From: an uncultured Cytophagales bacterium
GTDB lineage: Bacteria > Bacteroidota > Bacteroidia > Cytophagales > Thermonemataceae
DNA length: 64,000 bases
Direction of reading: 5' to 3'
NCBI GenBank assembly: GCA_938002655.1
Contig: CALLAC010000010.1
Span: 62,001-126,000 of the forward strand
How positions within the stretch are numbered: position 1 is the first letter of the stretch; each line of letters opens with the position of its first letter. Below, one piece after another: positions 8,825-17,258 of the stretch. The translations under genes and the position numbers were made by a program. The notes under the pieces were generated by a model. It did not search any database and had not been told where the DNA came from. It saw only the letters and a program-made list of their open reading frames with translations.

Positions 8825-9364
8825 TTATTCGCTCTGAAAGGTTTTCATATAGGCTTCTCCCAGATGGAAAAGCCCAATATGCTTTCTGTACGAATTAAAT
8901 AAGTTTTTCGTGTTTTCGTCATAAAGTTCAGCCAGGGAAGTCATCATTTTAGCTTGAATGATTGTTTTATGTTTGAAGATTTCCAAAATGTTGACTTGCG
9001 GAATAATATAAATCCAGGCTTCTTTGGAACGAACTACGGCATTGTATACTCTTTCACTATTTTCAATAAGAGCATTGACACCGATAGCCATTCCTTTTTT
9101 TACCATTGCCAGTAGCTCAAAGCTGTCTTGATGGTCAAGATTCAGCTCTACTACGCCATTTCTGATGATATAAAGTGCTTGCGAAGGGTCGTTACGAAAG
9201 AAAATTACTTCATTAGATTGATACTCTCGCAAGTGTAAAAAAGGCAGAAATTCTTCCATTTCTTTTTCTGTCAGACGCTCAAAAAGTCGGACTTTTTTGA
9301 AAAAATCAAAAATTTCTCTTTCTTGCACACCGTATACTTTACGAAAAGGATTAAATAGCTTCAT
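8825..9364 (-). CDS. Cyclic-nucleotide-binding-domain protein (Crp-like, no DNA-binding domain)
   Basis: 179 residues. A single cNMP-binding beta-barrel covers about 25-140 ('FERLTEKEMEEFLPFLH', 'SQALYIIRNGVVELNL', 'KKGMAIGVNALIENSERVY'). The canonical phosphate-binding cassette Arg/Ser pattern (RxxS/TA) is weak, with 'NSERVYNAVV' in its place, so nucleotide binding is uncertain. Crp/Fnr regulators continue into a C-terminal helix-turn-helix of about 70 residues. Here only about 40 mostly helical residues follow, so this is not a conventional transcription factor. It may act by protein-protein contact. It lies upstream of the thioesterase gene and diverges from truA with 40 bp between start codons. 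Confidence 0.75.
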   Translation of the reverse strand: MKLFNPFRKVYGVQEREIFDFFKKVRLFERLTEKEMEEFLPFLHLREYQSNEVIFFRNDPSQALYIIRNGVVELNLDHQDSFELLAMVKKGMAIGVNALIENSERVYNAVVRSKEAWIYIIPQVNILEIFKHKTIIQAKMMTSLAELYDENTKNLFNSYRKHIGLFHLGEAYMKTFQSE

Positions 9365-9404
9365 AATTTTTTCTGCTATATTAACGAAAAAATTTACTTT
9401 TTTG

Positions 9405-10166
9405 ATGCGTTATTTCATAGAAATTTCTTACAGAGGTACAGCTTATTCGGGATGGCAAATTCAGAAAAATGCTTTGAGTGTGCAAGAAGTAATAGAGAAG
9501 GCTTTTTTTGTGAGCTTGCGAGAAAAAATTGAAATAATAGGCAGTGGCAGAACTGATACAGGCGTACATGCTCTACAACAGTTTGCCCACTTTGATTATG
9601 AAAAACCACTGAACCGCTCTATTCTTAAATCTTGGAATGCTCTCTTGCCCAAAGATATAACTATTCACAACCTTTATCAAGTCCCTCCACAAGCTCATAG
9701 CCGTTTCAGTGCTATTCAGCGAACCTATCAGTACCGAATTGTACAAAAGAAAAATCCTTTTTTACAAAATCTGACCTATTATTTTCCATACAAACTTGAT
9801 ATAGAAGCGATGCAAAAAGCCGCTCAAATTCTTTTAGAATATGATGATTTTGCAAGTTTCAGCAAGGTAAAAGCCAATACCCCCCATTTTAAATGTAATG
9901 TTACAGAGGCTTTCTGGAAGAAAGAAAAAGATATAATTAGTGGAACAGAACTGCTAATTTTTCAAATTTCTGCCAATAGATTTTTATGGGGAATGGTGCG
10001 AGCTATCGTAGGTACACTTTTACAAATAGGCAAAGGAAAACAAAAAATAGAAGAGTTCCGAAGAGTGATTGAAGCAAAAAATCGCAGCAAAGCCGATGCA
10101 AATGCTCCTGCTTGTGGCTTGTATCTTGTTTCAGTACGTTATCCTTTTAAGCTCAAAGAACATTAA
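9405..10166 (+). CDS. truA: tRNA pseudouridine(38-40) synthase TruA
   Basis: 253 residues, the usual TruA length. It isomerises uridines 38-40 of the tRNA anticodon stem to pseudouridine. The catalytic Asp is D51 in 'GSGRTDTGVHA', and the family motif 'RYFIEISYRGTAYSGWQIQ' opens the protein. 'SFSKVKANTPHFKCNV' and 'FLWGMVRAIVGTLLQIGKG' are further TruA signatures. An in-frame extension upstream reaches 9297 but would overlap the divergent cNMP-binding gene. The ATG at 9405 matches where TruA proteins start, so it is preferred. A hairpin terminator follows. Confidence 0.95.
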   Translation: MRYFIEISYRGTAYSGWQIQKNALSVQEVIEKAFFVSLREKIEIIGSGRTDTGVHALQQFAHFDYEKPLNRSILKSWNALLPKDITIHNLYQVPPQAHSRFSAIQRTYQYRIVQKKNPFLQNLTYYFPYKLDIEAMQKAAQILLEYDDFASFSKVKANTPHFKCNVTEAFWKKEKDIISGTELLIFQISANRFLWGMVRAIVGTLLQIGKGKQKIEEFRRVIEAKNRSKADANAPACGLYLVSVRYPFKLKEH

Positions 10167-10170
10167 AAAA

Positions 10171-10199
10171 ACCTATCAGGCTTATCAAGCCCAATAGGT
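10171..10199. terminator. Hairpin terminator between truA and the convergent protease gene
   Basis: ACCTAT/ATAGGT (10171-10176, 10194-10199) encloses GGCTT/AAGCC (10179-10183, 10187-10191) around a 3-nt loop, with an internal bulge. An A-run lies at the left edge, so it works best as a terminator for the leftward protease gene and possibly for truA too. Confidence 0.6.
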
Positions 10200-10208
10200 A
10201 ACGAATTC

Positions 10209-13200
10209 TTACTGAACTATAACCTTAATAAGATACCTATTTTGTGAAGTGATAATTTCAAGCAAATACATTCCTTTGGAAAGTGAAGATACCTCCAACT
10301 CTTTTTGATAATTTTGATTGAGAGAAAGCACATCGTTTTCGTTAGATATTTCTTGCCCAAGGGTATTTGTAAAGCGTATCTGTACAGGGGTATTTTCAAA
10401 ACTTGCTATTGTTAAATATATCTTTTCGCGTGCAGGGTTTGGATATACAGAAATTGTTGTTCCTTTTCCCCATTCTGCTACTACTATAGTGCTGTAAGCA
10501 ATTCTTTCGGCTTCTTCTATACGCAAACGATAATAGTTTTTACCAAATTTAGGATTAACATCTACAAAGCTATAATTGTCCTGATTTTCGGCAGTTACGC
10601 TACCAATAGCAAAAAACTCTTTGCCATCGTAACTTTTTTCTACTACATACCGCTGAATGTTTAACTCGTTAGCTACATTCCAAAACAAGCGTATGCTTTC
10701 TATTTGCGTTTGAGCAGAGAAGTTAATGAGCTGAACAGGTAAAGGATTAGGGGGTAAGCCCATACCAAAGCCTGAAAATCCATTGCCAAATCCACCTTCT
10801 ATCCAAAAATCTGCCCCGAAAGTACCTTGCAAAGTAGGTGAGCTTTGCGTGCTGGGGTCGCCAATGTTGGCAGAACTGATAGCTCCCGCATATTTATGTA
10901 CTACGGCACTTGTACGAACCTGCCCTGTGGCAGTTTCCCAACCTGTAACTTCTGCATTGGTATAATACAAACGCATATTATAAGCCCCTGTGGGATTGTT
11001 GGTAGCAGGAATTACACGGATTGTCTTGCTTGCTAAATATTCTGCTGTTGGTGTTGTAGTAAATTGCACTGCCCCTGTGCCTGCTCTATCTACATATACC
11101 TGCGTACAACCATAATTGTGCGTAGTAGTGTTTTCTATACGGGCTACCAATCTGCCGTTAGCAGGGTTGTAAGCATAATTGAGCGAATTAGGTCCCAAAT
11201 ATAACCTATTCGCTGTGGCAGGTGCCGCATAAGTATTGGTTTCTATGGCTACTCCCCCTGTAAATGGTAAGGCTTCAACCACAATATTATCTATAACAAA
11301 GGCAGGTTGATTAGCTACGCTGTTATTATTATCCCAACGCCAAGCTAAATGAAATTGTTGCCCTTGCAAGGCGGCAGGTAAATTTACCACACGAGTAGTA
11401 GTAGTAGTTACACCTCTATACGGCGAAGGATTAGCCCCTTCTATCAGCACCCACGTAGTTGGCGAAGAAGCCAAAGCATAATACAAAGAGCCGTAGTCGT
11501 AGTCTATTGTTCCCAATCTTTCACCATTACACTGAAAATTAAAGGTAACGCGTAAATTATTGTTTGGATATGCAGTAGCATTGATAACGGGGCTTTGCAG
11601 AAGTGCCGCTCCTGCATTAGTAGCACTATAATCGCCACTTGTAGCACTTTGAGAAATATAAGCACTGTAGGTTCCATTTAATACTCTTTGCGTGCCTACA
11701 CGCCAAATATTTACTGCTCCTGTACTGGTGTATTGTAACCAGCCTGCCGCAGTCCCTGTTTCAAAGTTTTCTGAAAACAAAGTCGCTCCGGCAATCGATG
11801 GTTGTGGGTGGTTGTCGTTATCGTTGATGGTGAGAGTGTGGGTAAGGTTGGTATTATCTAACTGAGCCGTTCCGCTGATGATAGTTAAGCCAAAAGTTAC
11901 ATTTTCTATGCTTTCTAGGGCGGGGTCGTCATACACACGAATTTGAAAATTCTGATTGGCATTGCTTGCATTGGGGAAAGTAACCGTAGAATTTACAATA
12001 TCGAAATCTACACCATTGATAGCTATGCCACCTGTAACATTGATGCCTACTACCACATTGCCGGTAGGAGCAAGACTGATTTGGGCAGGAATATTTACAA
12101 GTACAAAAGGACGGCAATCGCCTGTAAGAGGGGCATTGGTATTGTTTTCGGCAGTGGTGATGGCTGTATTGGCAAAAGAAACTCTCGGCATTTGGTCGGC
12201 TACACGGATATTATCCAAACGCAAAAAGCCCGTATTATTCGCAGAAGTAGCTATAAACCTCAAACGTATAAGTTGTCCGTTGTAAATGTTAGATAAATTG
12301 ACGGTTTTAGAAGCCCAAGCATTATTAGAAAGCGTATTGCCTTGCTCGTCAAATATATTTGTCCAAGTAGCACTGCCACAAGGCTGAATATCCACACGCA
12401 GGCGAGCATTTCCGCTGCCAGATGCCCTGAATACATCAAAAGTAAGTATCACGTTTCCGACAGCCGAGCCTAAATCTATAAGAGGCGAATAAAGAATATC
12501 ATCGGCTCCATTATCGCCTAAGGGTAAGCGAGCTACGGTTGCTCCGTTGGTACCATTGTCTCCACTTTGCTCAAACCAGGTCCTACAATTTACAGGATTT
12601 TGTTCTATGTACCAGTTGGCAGGGGCAAATGTATTGCTTTCAAAGTTTTCTACAAAAGGAAGCGGGCTACCTGTTCCAACGGTAAAGTTAGAAATCATTT
12701 CATTGACATAGGTATTTGCGGCATTGGCATTACCATTAGAAATACTTACCCAAACCCTAATACTATGATTTCCATTAGTAAGGGTTTGAGCAGGTAAATT
12801 TACATTCTCGGTGTCTTTATAGGCTAATGAGCCTGACCAAGCAAAGGTTTGAATGGGGTTGGTATCAATTTGATAGCTGATTGTAGCCGAAGTAAGCGTA
12901 TCAGAGCCTAAATTACGCAGTACTACCGTAGGAGTAAAAGTACCACACACGTTGCCTATGGGTGAAATTAAATCTACGATAGCTCCGTAGTTGGTGGCAG
13001 GGTCTAACAAAGCAGGCGAAGTAAGTAAATTTTTACGGCGAGGCGAGTTCTCTATTACGGTACGCATACGCACTGCTTGGTCGTTGGTAAAGATGTTCAT
13101 ACATAAATCATCTGTATAATCCATATAATTTTCCTTCATATCGGGGAAATCTATGGGAACATCAGTACAAGAATTTACATTCGGGCAACCATAGTTTGCC

Positions 13201-14171
13201 GCTCCTGCTGTGGGGGTATCGGCACAGAAGTCATCAACTGCACAATTACCATCTCCCCAAATATGTCTAGGCCCTAAGCCATGTCCAATTTCGTGGGTGG
13301 CGGTACGCCCATCGCCATAAGGACCTCCTAAACCTCTCCCAAAATACTGATAACCCATTACCAAACCATCGGCGTTTGCATTTTGAGGATCACAACCTGT
13401 TGGAATACCCCTAATAGGCGATTCAGGAAATTGGGCATAGCCCAAGATACCCCCTGAAATAGCACAAGTCCACATGTTCATATACTCCTCAGGATTCCAT
13501 ATGGTAGCAGGTTTAATAGTATTATCTATGTAGTTATCATTATAAGGAGGAGCCGCCCAGCCCATTGCATTCCTATTCACTCTGTTGATGCCATTGGTAG
13601 CTCCGCCCGTTGGATTTCGTTTGGCAAGTACAAATTCTATGCGTGTATCAGCACCATCGGGGTGCGTATTGTAGCCGGGTGTACCAATTTTTTTCCTAAA
13701 ATCTTCGTTGAGTACATCAATTTGGTCTTGTACTTGGGCATCGCTGATATTGCTTCCTGTACCGATAGCCTCACCGTTGTGTATTACATGCACAACCACG
13801 GGAATATAGTACACGCCCCCGATAGTACGAGCCGAAGCCGAACCATTGGCAATATCTCGCTTTCTTTTAGCAATGGCTTTGGCTATCCACGCTTCAAAGT
13901 CTCTATCAAAATTGGGATTATTTTGGCGGAGCTGTTCGTTGTATTCTACCGAGTAGCAACGAATTTTCCCTGTACGCTCAAAAAATTCTTGATTGAAATC
14001 TTTCAGATAAATTCCATTACTTGCTCTCTGATGAGAACTTGATAAATTTTTACTTTTGCTTTCAACAGAAAGAGTGCCCTGAATTTCTCTAATTTGTGCT
14101 TTCAGTGGTAAAAAGCCACAAATCCAGCAAAAAATAAGGGCTAATTCGAAAGAATAAGTTAGTTTTGTCAT
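10209..14171 (-). CDS. Secreted M43-type metalloprotease with T9SS sorting domain
   Basis: 1320 residues. A signal peptide occupies about 1-25 (hydrophobic core, cleavage near 'LKA-Q'). A pappalysin-like M43 protease domain spans about 115-385. Its zinc motif HEIGHGLGPRH has ligands H293, H297 and H303 and catalytic E294, followed by 'MDYTDDLCMNIFTNDQ', the Met-turn. A CARDB-like segment, a MAM/adhesin-like jelly roll, a Calx-beta domain (about 670-785, ending 'TLTINDND') and a second jelly roll follow. The last ~75 residues form a type A T9SS sorting domain ('VYPNPAREKIYL', terminal 'LIKVIVQ'). It is exported by Sec, then across the outer membrane by T9SS, where the C-terminal domain is normally removed. 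The likely role is degradation of extracellular protein. It is monocistronic with its own promoter. Confidence 0.92.
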   Translation of the reverse strand: MTKLTYSFELALIFCWICGFLPLKAQIREIQGTLSVESKSKNLSSSHQRASNGIYLKDFNQEFFERTGKIRCYSVEYNEQLRQNNPNFDRDFEAWIAKAIAKRKRDIANGSASARTIGGVYYIPVVVHVIHNGEAIGTGSNISDAQVQDQIDVLNEDFRKKIGTPGYNTHPDGADTRIEFVLAKRNPTGGATNGINRVNRNAMGWAAPPYNDNYIDNTIKPATIWNPEEYMNMWTCAISGGILGYAQFPESPIRGIPTGCDPQNANADGLVMGYQYFGRGLGGPYGDGRTATHEIGHGLGPRHIWGDGNCAVDDFCADTPTAGAANYGCPNVNSCTDVPIDFPDMKENYMDYTDDLCMNIFTNDQAVRMRTVIENSPRRKNLLTSPALLDPATNYGAIVDLISPIGNVCGTFTPTVVLRNLGSDTLTSATISYQIDTNPIQTFAWSGSLAYKDTENVNLPAQTLTNGNHSIRVWVSISNGNANAANTYVNEMISNFTVGTGSPLPFVENFESNTFAPANWYIEQNPVNCRTWFEQSGDNGTNGATVARLPLGDNGADDILYSPLIDLGSAVGNVILTFDVFRASGSGNARLRVDIQPCGSATWTNIFDEQGNTLSNNAWASKTVNLSNIYNGQLIRLRFIATSANNTGFLRLDNIRVADQMPRVSFANTAITTAENNTNAPLTGDCRPFVLVNIPAQISLAPTGNVVVGINVTGGIAINGVDFDIVNSTVTFPNASNANQNFQIRVYDDPALESIENVTFGLTIISGTAQLDNTNLTHTLTINDNDNHPQPSIAGATLFSENFETGTAAGWLQYTSTGAVNIWRVGTQRVLNGTYSAYISQSATSGDYSATNAGAALLQSPVINATAYPNNNLRVTFNFQCNGERLGTIDYDYGSLYYALASSPTTWVLIEGANPSPYRGVTTTTTRVVNLPAALQGQQFHLAWRWDNNNSVANQPAFVIDNIVVEALPFTGGVAIETNTYAAPATANRLYLGPNSLNYAYNPANGRLVARIENTTTHNYGCTQVYVDRAGTGAVQFTTTPTAEYLASKTIRVIPATNNPTGAYNMRLYYTNAEVTGWETATGQVRTSAVVHKYAGAISSANIGDPSTQSSPTLQGTFGADFWIEGGFGNGFSGFGMGLPPNPLPVQLINFSAQTQIESIRLFWNVANELNIQRYVVEKSYDGKEFFAIGSVTAENQDNYSFVDVNPKFGKNYYRLRIEEAERIAYSTIVVAEWGKGTTISVYPNPAREKIYLTIASFENTPVQIRFTNTLGQEISNENDVLSLNQNYQKELEVSSLSKGMYLLEIITSQNRYLIKVIVQ

Positions 14172-14245
14172 GCATTATTCGTTGTTTTAATTTTTGTAAA
14201 AAATAATTTTGCCAGAAATTTTACAATTTATTCTCATTTGCATAA

Positions 14246-14278
14246 CAAAGGTAACTACCAATGTAAGTTTTTACCAAA
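14246..14278 (-). promoter_or_regulatory. Promoter of the secreted protease gene
   Basis: Read on the minus strand: TTTG (14278-14275), a 21-nt spacer, then TACCTTTG (14253-14246). This matches the Bacteroidota promoter. It would give a leader of about 65-70 nt before the ATG at 14171. Confidence 0.55.
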
Positions 14279-14390
14279 GAAAATTTTCTAATAACCGACT
14301 GAGATAAAATCTTAGCTTACTAAACTTAGAAAAAACACCAATAAGTCTGTAAGTTTTAAGCAGATTTTACATAAAAATGTTACAACACCA

Positions 14391-15551
14391 ATGTTTAAAA
14401 AGCTCTATCAAATTGCTCAAAAAAAAGAACGCAAGATAGTTGGCTTGATGTCAGGCACTTCGCTTGATGGACTGGATATTGCTTTATGTCAATTCAGTGG
14501 TTCGGGCTTGCAAACCGAAGTAGAGTTGCTTGCATTTGAGACTATCCCTTATGCCGAGCCAATATGTTCTGAAATAAAAAAAGTTTTTGCAAAAAAACTT
14601 GCCGATTTAGCACAAATCACACTGCTGCACAACTATTTAGGGAAATATTTTGGAGATCTAGTTCTGCAATTTTTAGCAAAACATCAATACTCTGCACAAG
14701 AAATTGACCTGATAGCCTCTCATGGACAAACCATTTTTCATGCTCCTAAGCATTTTCATCAAAATCCGCTATTTGGCAATGCTACACTTCAAATTGCCGA
14801 TGCCGACCAAATTGCCTATCATACGGGTATTATTACGATAAGCGACTTTCGGCAAAAACATATTGCCGCTGGAGGTCAAGGAGCTCCGCTTGCTATTTAC
14901 GGCGATTTTTTATTATTCAAAAAAGAAGGCGAAAACCGAATTTTACTCAATATTGGTGGCATTTCCAATTTTACTTTTATCCCTGCTTCTTGCAATCCGC
15001 AAGAGGTATGGGCAACCGATACAGGTACAGGAAACACCCTTTTAGACTTTTTTACCCAAAAATTTTTTCAAAAGCCCTATGATGAAAATGGTAAAATTGC
15101 TCAATCAGGAACTTGCAATGATTTTCTGCTGCAGAAATTATTAGAAAACTCATTCTTTCAGCTTCCTTTTCCTAAAAGTACAGGACAAGAAACCTTTAAT
15201 TTTACTTGGGTAGAAAGCATTTTGCAAGAATATCATCTGCAAATCAGCCCGCAAGATTTACTCTGCACACTTACACATTTTACCGCCAAAGGTATTTTGA
15301 AGGGCTTACAAAACATTCAAGAGAAAAACTTAAAAATCTATGTAAGCGGAGGCGGTGCCAAAAACCAATTTTTGCTAAACCTATTGCAAAAGCATCATGC
15401 TGTTTTACCTTTGGAAAATTTAGGCGTTTCTGCCGAAGCCAAAGAAGCGATTTTATTCGCTCTGCTCGCCAATGAGACTATCACAGGCAGTAAAATTGCC
15501 ATAGGGCAAAACCCTTGTGTTTGTATGGGGAAAATTTCACTTCCCTACTGA
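14391..15551 (+). CDS. anmK: Anhydro-N-acetylmuramic acid kinase
   Basis: 386 residues, the usual AnmK length. It phosphorylates and opens 1,6-anhydro-MurNAc released from peptidoglycan turnover, giving MurNAc-6-phosphate. The ASKHA-fold phosphate loop 'VGLMSGTSLDGLDIALC' is near residue 17. 'IASHGQTIFHAP', 'SDFRQKHIAAGGQGAPLA' with its catalytic Asp, and 'ATDTGTGNTLLD' are all family signatures, and 'VSGGGAKNQFLL' is near the C-terminus. It sits upstream of the HesB-like gene with 60 nt between them. No MurNAc-6-P etherase (murQ) is in the window. Confidence 0.95.
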   Translation: MFKKLYQIAQKKERKIVGLMSGTSLDGLDIALCQFSGSGLQTEVELLAFETIPYAEPICSEIKKVFAKKLADLAQITLLHNYLGKYFGDLVLQFLAKHQYSAQEIDLIASHGQTIFHAPKHFHQNPLFGNATLQIADADQIAYHTGIITISDFRQKHIAAGGQGAPLAIYGDFLLFKKEGENRILLNIGGISNFTFIPASCNPQEVWATDTGTGNTLLDFFTQKFFQKPYDENGKIAQSGTCNDFLLQKLLENSFFQLPFPKSTGQETFNFTWVESILQEYHLQISPQDLLCTLTHFTAKGILKGLQNIQEKNLKIYVSGGGAKNQFLLNLLQKHHAVLPLENLGVSAEAKEAILFALLANETITGSKIAIGQNPCVCMGKISLPY

Positions 15552-15611
15552 TTTGGCAGAGTTGTCCAAAAATATTATATTGCAAGCGAAAATTTGCTAT
15601 TTACACTCATA

Positions 15612-15902
15612 ATGTCTTTGCCGCTGGATATTACACCGCTTGCTTTGCAAGAAATCAGAAATATCAAAGCTAATAAGGGGATACCCTCTGAATATGCTCT
15701 ACGCATAGGCATACGTGGGACGGGCTGTGGAGCTTCGTTCCTCATTGGCTTTGATAAACCCAAACCCACTGACGAAATCTATGAAACTGATGACTTGCAA
15801 ATCCTTATTGATAAAAAACACCTGATCTATGTTGTAGGAATACAAGTAGATTTTGAAGAAACCCAAGAAGGCAGAGGATTCACTTTTACCAAAACAACCT
15901 AA
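15612..15902 (+). CDS. HesB/IscA-like protein lacking the C-terminal cysteine pair
   Basis: 96 residues with the A-type Fe-S carrier fold ('ITPLALQEIRNIK', 'LRIGIRGTGCGASFLIGFD'). The first cluster-binding cysteine is present as C39. The two C-terminal cysteines normally found as CxC in IscA/SufA/ErpA are replaced by 'EGRGFTF'. It therefore cannot carry a cluster in the classical three-cysteine way, and an Fe-S role is uncertain. An upstream in-frame start at 15594 is possible, but MSLPLD at 15612 fits the family better. It ends 11 nt before the arginase-family gene, so the two probably share a transcript. Confidence 0.8.
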   Translation: MSLPLDITPLALQEIRNIKANKGIPSEYALRIGIRGTGCGASFLIGFDKPKPTDEIYETDDLQILIDKKHLIYVVGIQVDFEETQEGRGFTFTKTT

Positions 15903-15913
15903 ACAAAAAAGCA

Positions 15914-17002
15914 ATGACTAAACAAGAACTTATCTCGCAAATCAATCCTAATGATGTAGGCATTTTTGGGAAATTATTCGGATTGCCTTTTGATGAAAAT
16001 ACCGCCGATTTAGTAATTATTCCTGTACCTTGGGAAGTAACCGTTTCATATGGTGCAGGTACAGCATATGCTCCCGAAGAGATTTTGTATGCCTCCGCCC
16101 AAGTAGATTTGTATGATGCTGATATTGCAAACGCTTGGCATTTAGGCATAGCCATGCTCCCTTTTCCGCATAAATGGCTAGAGCTCAGCGAAACTTTGCG
16201 AGAAGAAGCCGAAACCTATATTGATTGGCTCGAAGAAGGTATGCCCGAAGAAGCAAACCAAGAGTTTACTTATTTGCACGAAATTCCCGAAGTTATCAAC
16301 AAAGAAAGTGCCAAACTTAATGAGTGGGTAAAAGAAACTGCCCTACATTGGCTCAATCAAGGCAAAATTGTAGCCCTACTCGGCGGCGACCACAGCACTC
16401 CGCTCGGACTTTTGCAGGCTCTTGCCGAAAAATACAATCATTTCGGTATTTTACAAATAGATGCCCATGCCGACCTCCGAAAAGCCTACGAAGGCTTTGA
16501 GTTCTCTCATGCTTCTATCATGTACAATGCTTTAAAAATTCCACAAATTTCAAAACTAGTGCAAATCGGTATTCGCGATTATTGCGAAGCCGAAAGGCAG
16601 ATTATTCAGGAAAATCCGCAAAGGATAAAAACTTTTTTCGACCAAAATATCAAAGAAGCTCTCTATACGGGCAAAAGCTGGGCAAAGCTGTGTGATGAAA
16701 TCATCAAAGAACTTCCCGATAACGTGTATATCAGTTTTGATATTGACGGACTTGACCCCAAGCTTTGCCCCAATACAGGTACCCCCGTAGCAGGTGGCTT
16801 TGAATTTGCCGAAATCACATTTTTGCTTAAAAAGTTAGTTCATGCAGGCAAAAAAATTATCGGTTTTGATTTGGTGGAAGTTGCTTGCGGAGATGTAGAA
16901 AACAACGAGTGGGATGCCAACGTTGGAGCAAGAATGCTCTTCAAACTTTGTAACTGGACAGGAGCTTCACAAGGAAAACTTAAAATACAACAAACTTTAT
17001 AG
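15914..17002 (+). CDS. Arginase/agmatinase/formimidoylglutamase-family hydrolase
   Basis: 362 residues with the binuclear Mn site of the ureohydrolase superfamily: H160 in 'GGDHST', D183/H185/D187 in 'DAHADLR', and D276/D278 in 'FDIDGLDP'. Enzymes of this fold cleave guanidino or formimidoyl groups, releasing urea or formamide. The protein is longer than typical arginases (about 300 residues). It has a distinctive N-terminal region ('VPWEVTVSYGAGTAYAPEEIL') and an insert around residues 95-130, as in the Bacteroidota subgroup usually annotated as formimidoylglutamase or arginase. The substrate cannot be assigned. No hut operon is adjacent. The gene follows the HesB-like gene closely. Confidence 0.85.
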   Translation: MTKQELISQINPNDVGIFGKLFGLPFDENTADLVIIPVPWEVTVSYGAGTAYAPEEILYASAQVDLYDADIANAWHLGIAMLPFPHKWLELSETLREEAETYIDWLEEGMPEEANQEFTYLHEIPEVINKESAKLNEWVKETALHWLNQGKIVALLGGDHSTPLGLLQALAEKYNHFGILQIDAHADLRKAYEGFEFSHASIMYNALKIPQISKLVQIGIRDYCEAERQIIQENPQRIKTFFDQNIKEALYTGKSWAKLCDEIIKELPDNVYISFDIDGLDPKLCPNTGTPVAGGFEFAEITFLLKKLVHAGKKIIGFDLVEVACGDVENNEWDANVGARMLFKLCNWTGASQGKLKIQQTL

Positions 17003-17010
17003 AGAAAAAT

Positions 17011-17042
17011 TTTGCTGTTTTCGCTAATTTTATCTATCTTTG
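17011..17042 (+). promoter_or_regulatory. Promoter driving the SAM riboswitch and metH
   Basis: TTTG at 17011-17014, a 20-nt spacer, then TATCTTTG at 17035-17042. The riboswitch P1 helix begins 4 nt downstream of the -7 element, so transcription should start at or within a few bases of the riboswitch 5' end. Confidence 0.7.
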
Positions 17043-17045
17043 CCT

Positions 17046-17172
17046 CACTTATCCAGAAAGCCGGAGACACGGGGTCTGTGAAGGCTTGGCAACCCTCTCG
17101 GCTCTCTCAAGAGAGACAAGAGAGAAAGGTGCCAATTCCCGCTCAAAGGTATCACTTTGAGAGAGATAAGTG
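17046..17172 (+). promoter_or_regulatory. SAM-I (S-box) riboswitch upstream of metH
   Basis: P1 is formed by CACTTATC (17046-17053) and GATAAGTG (17165-17172). Inside lie the conserved blocks of the S-box aptamer: CAGAAAGCCGGAG (17054-17066), GTGAAGGCTTGGCAACC (17078-17094) and AAGGTGCCAATTCC (17126-17139). A CTCTC/GAGAG-rich P3 (about 17095-17125) and a closing P4 come before P1's 3' strand. SAM-I aptamers bind S-adenosylmethionine and reduce expression of methionine genes, consistent with metH downstream. The bases AAGTGTA (17168-17174), partly in P1, can also pair with TACACTT (17192-17198), so ligand-bound and free folds could exclude each other. Confidence 0.9.
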
Positions 17173-17258
17173 TAAGCCACTCTTACTTGCCTACACTTTG
17201 CTTGTCTGCCTGTCTTTTTGGAAGTTGGCTACAAACTTCAAAAAATACAAACTCACAA

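Noticed and set aside
11943..12296. Two overlapping + strand frames inside the M43 protease gene
   Set aside because: Shadow frames opposite a long conserved protein.
17221..17240. GAAGTT/AACTTC hairpin in the metH leader as a terminator
   Set aside because: It is followed by A-rich, not T-rich, sequence on the coding strand and sits 19 nt before the ATG.
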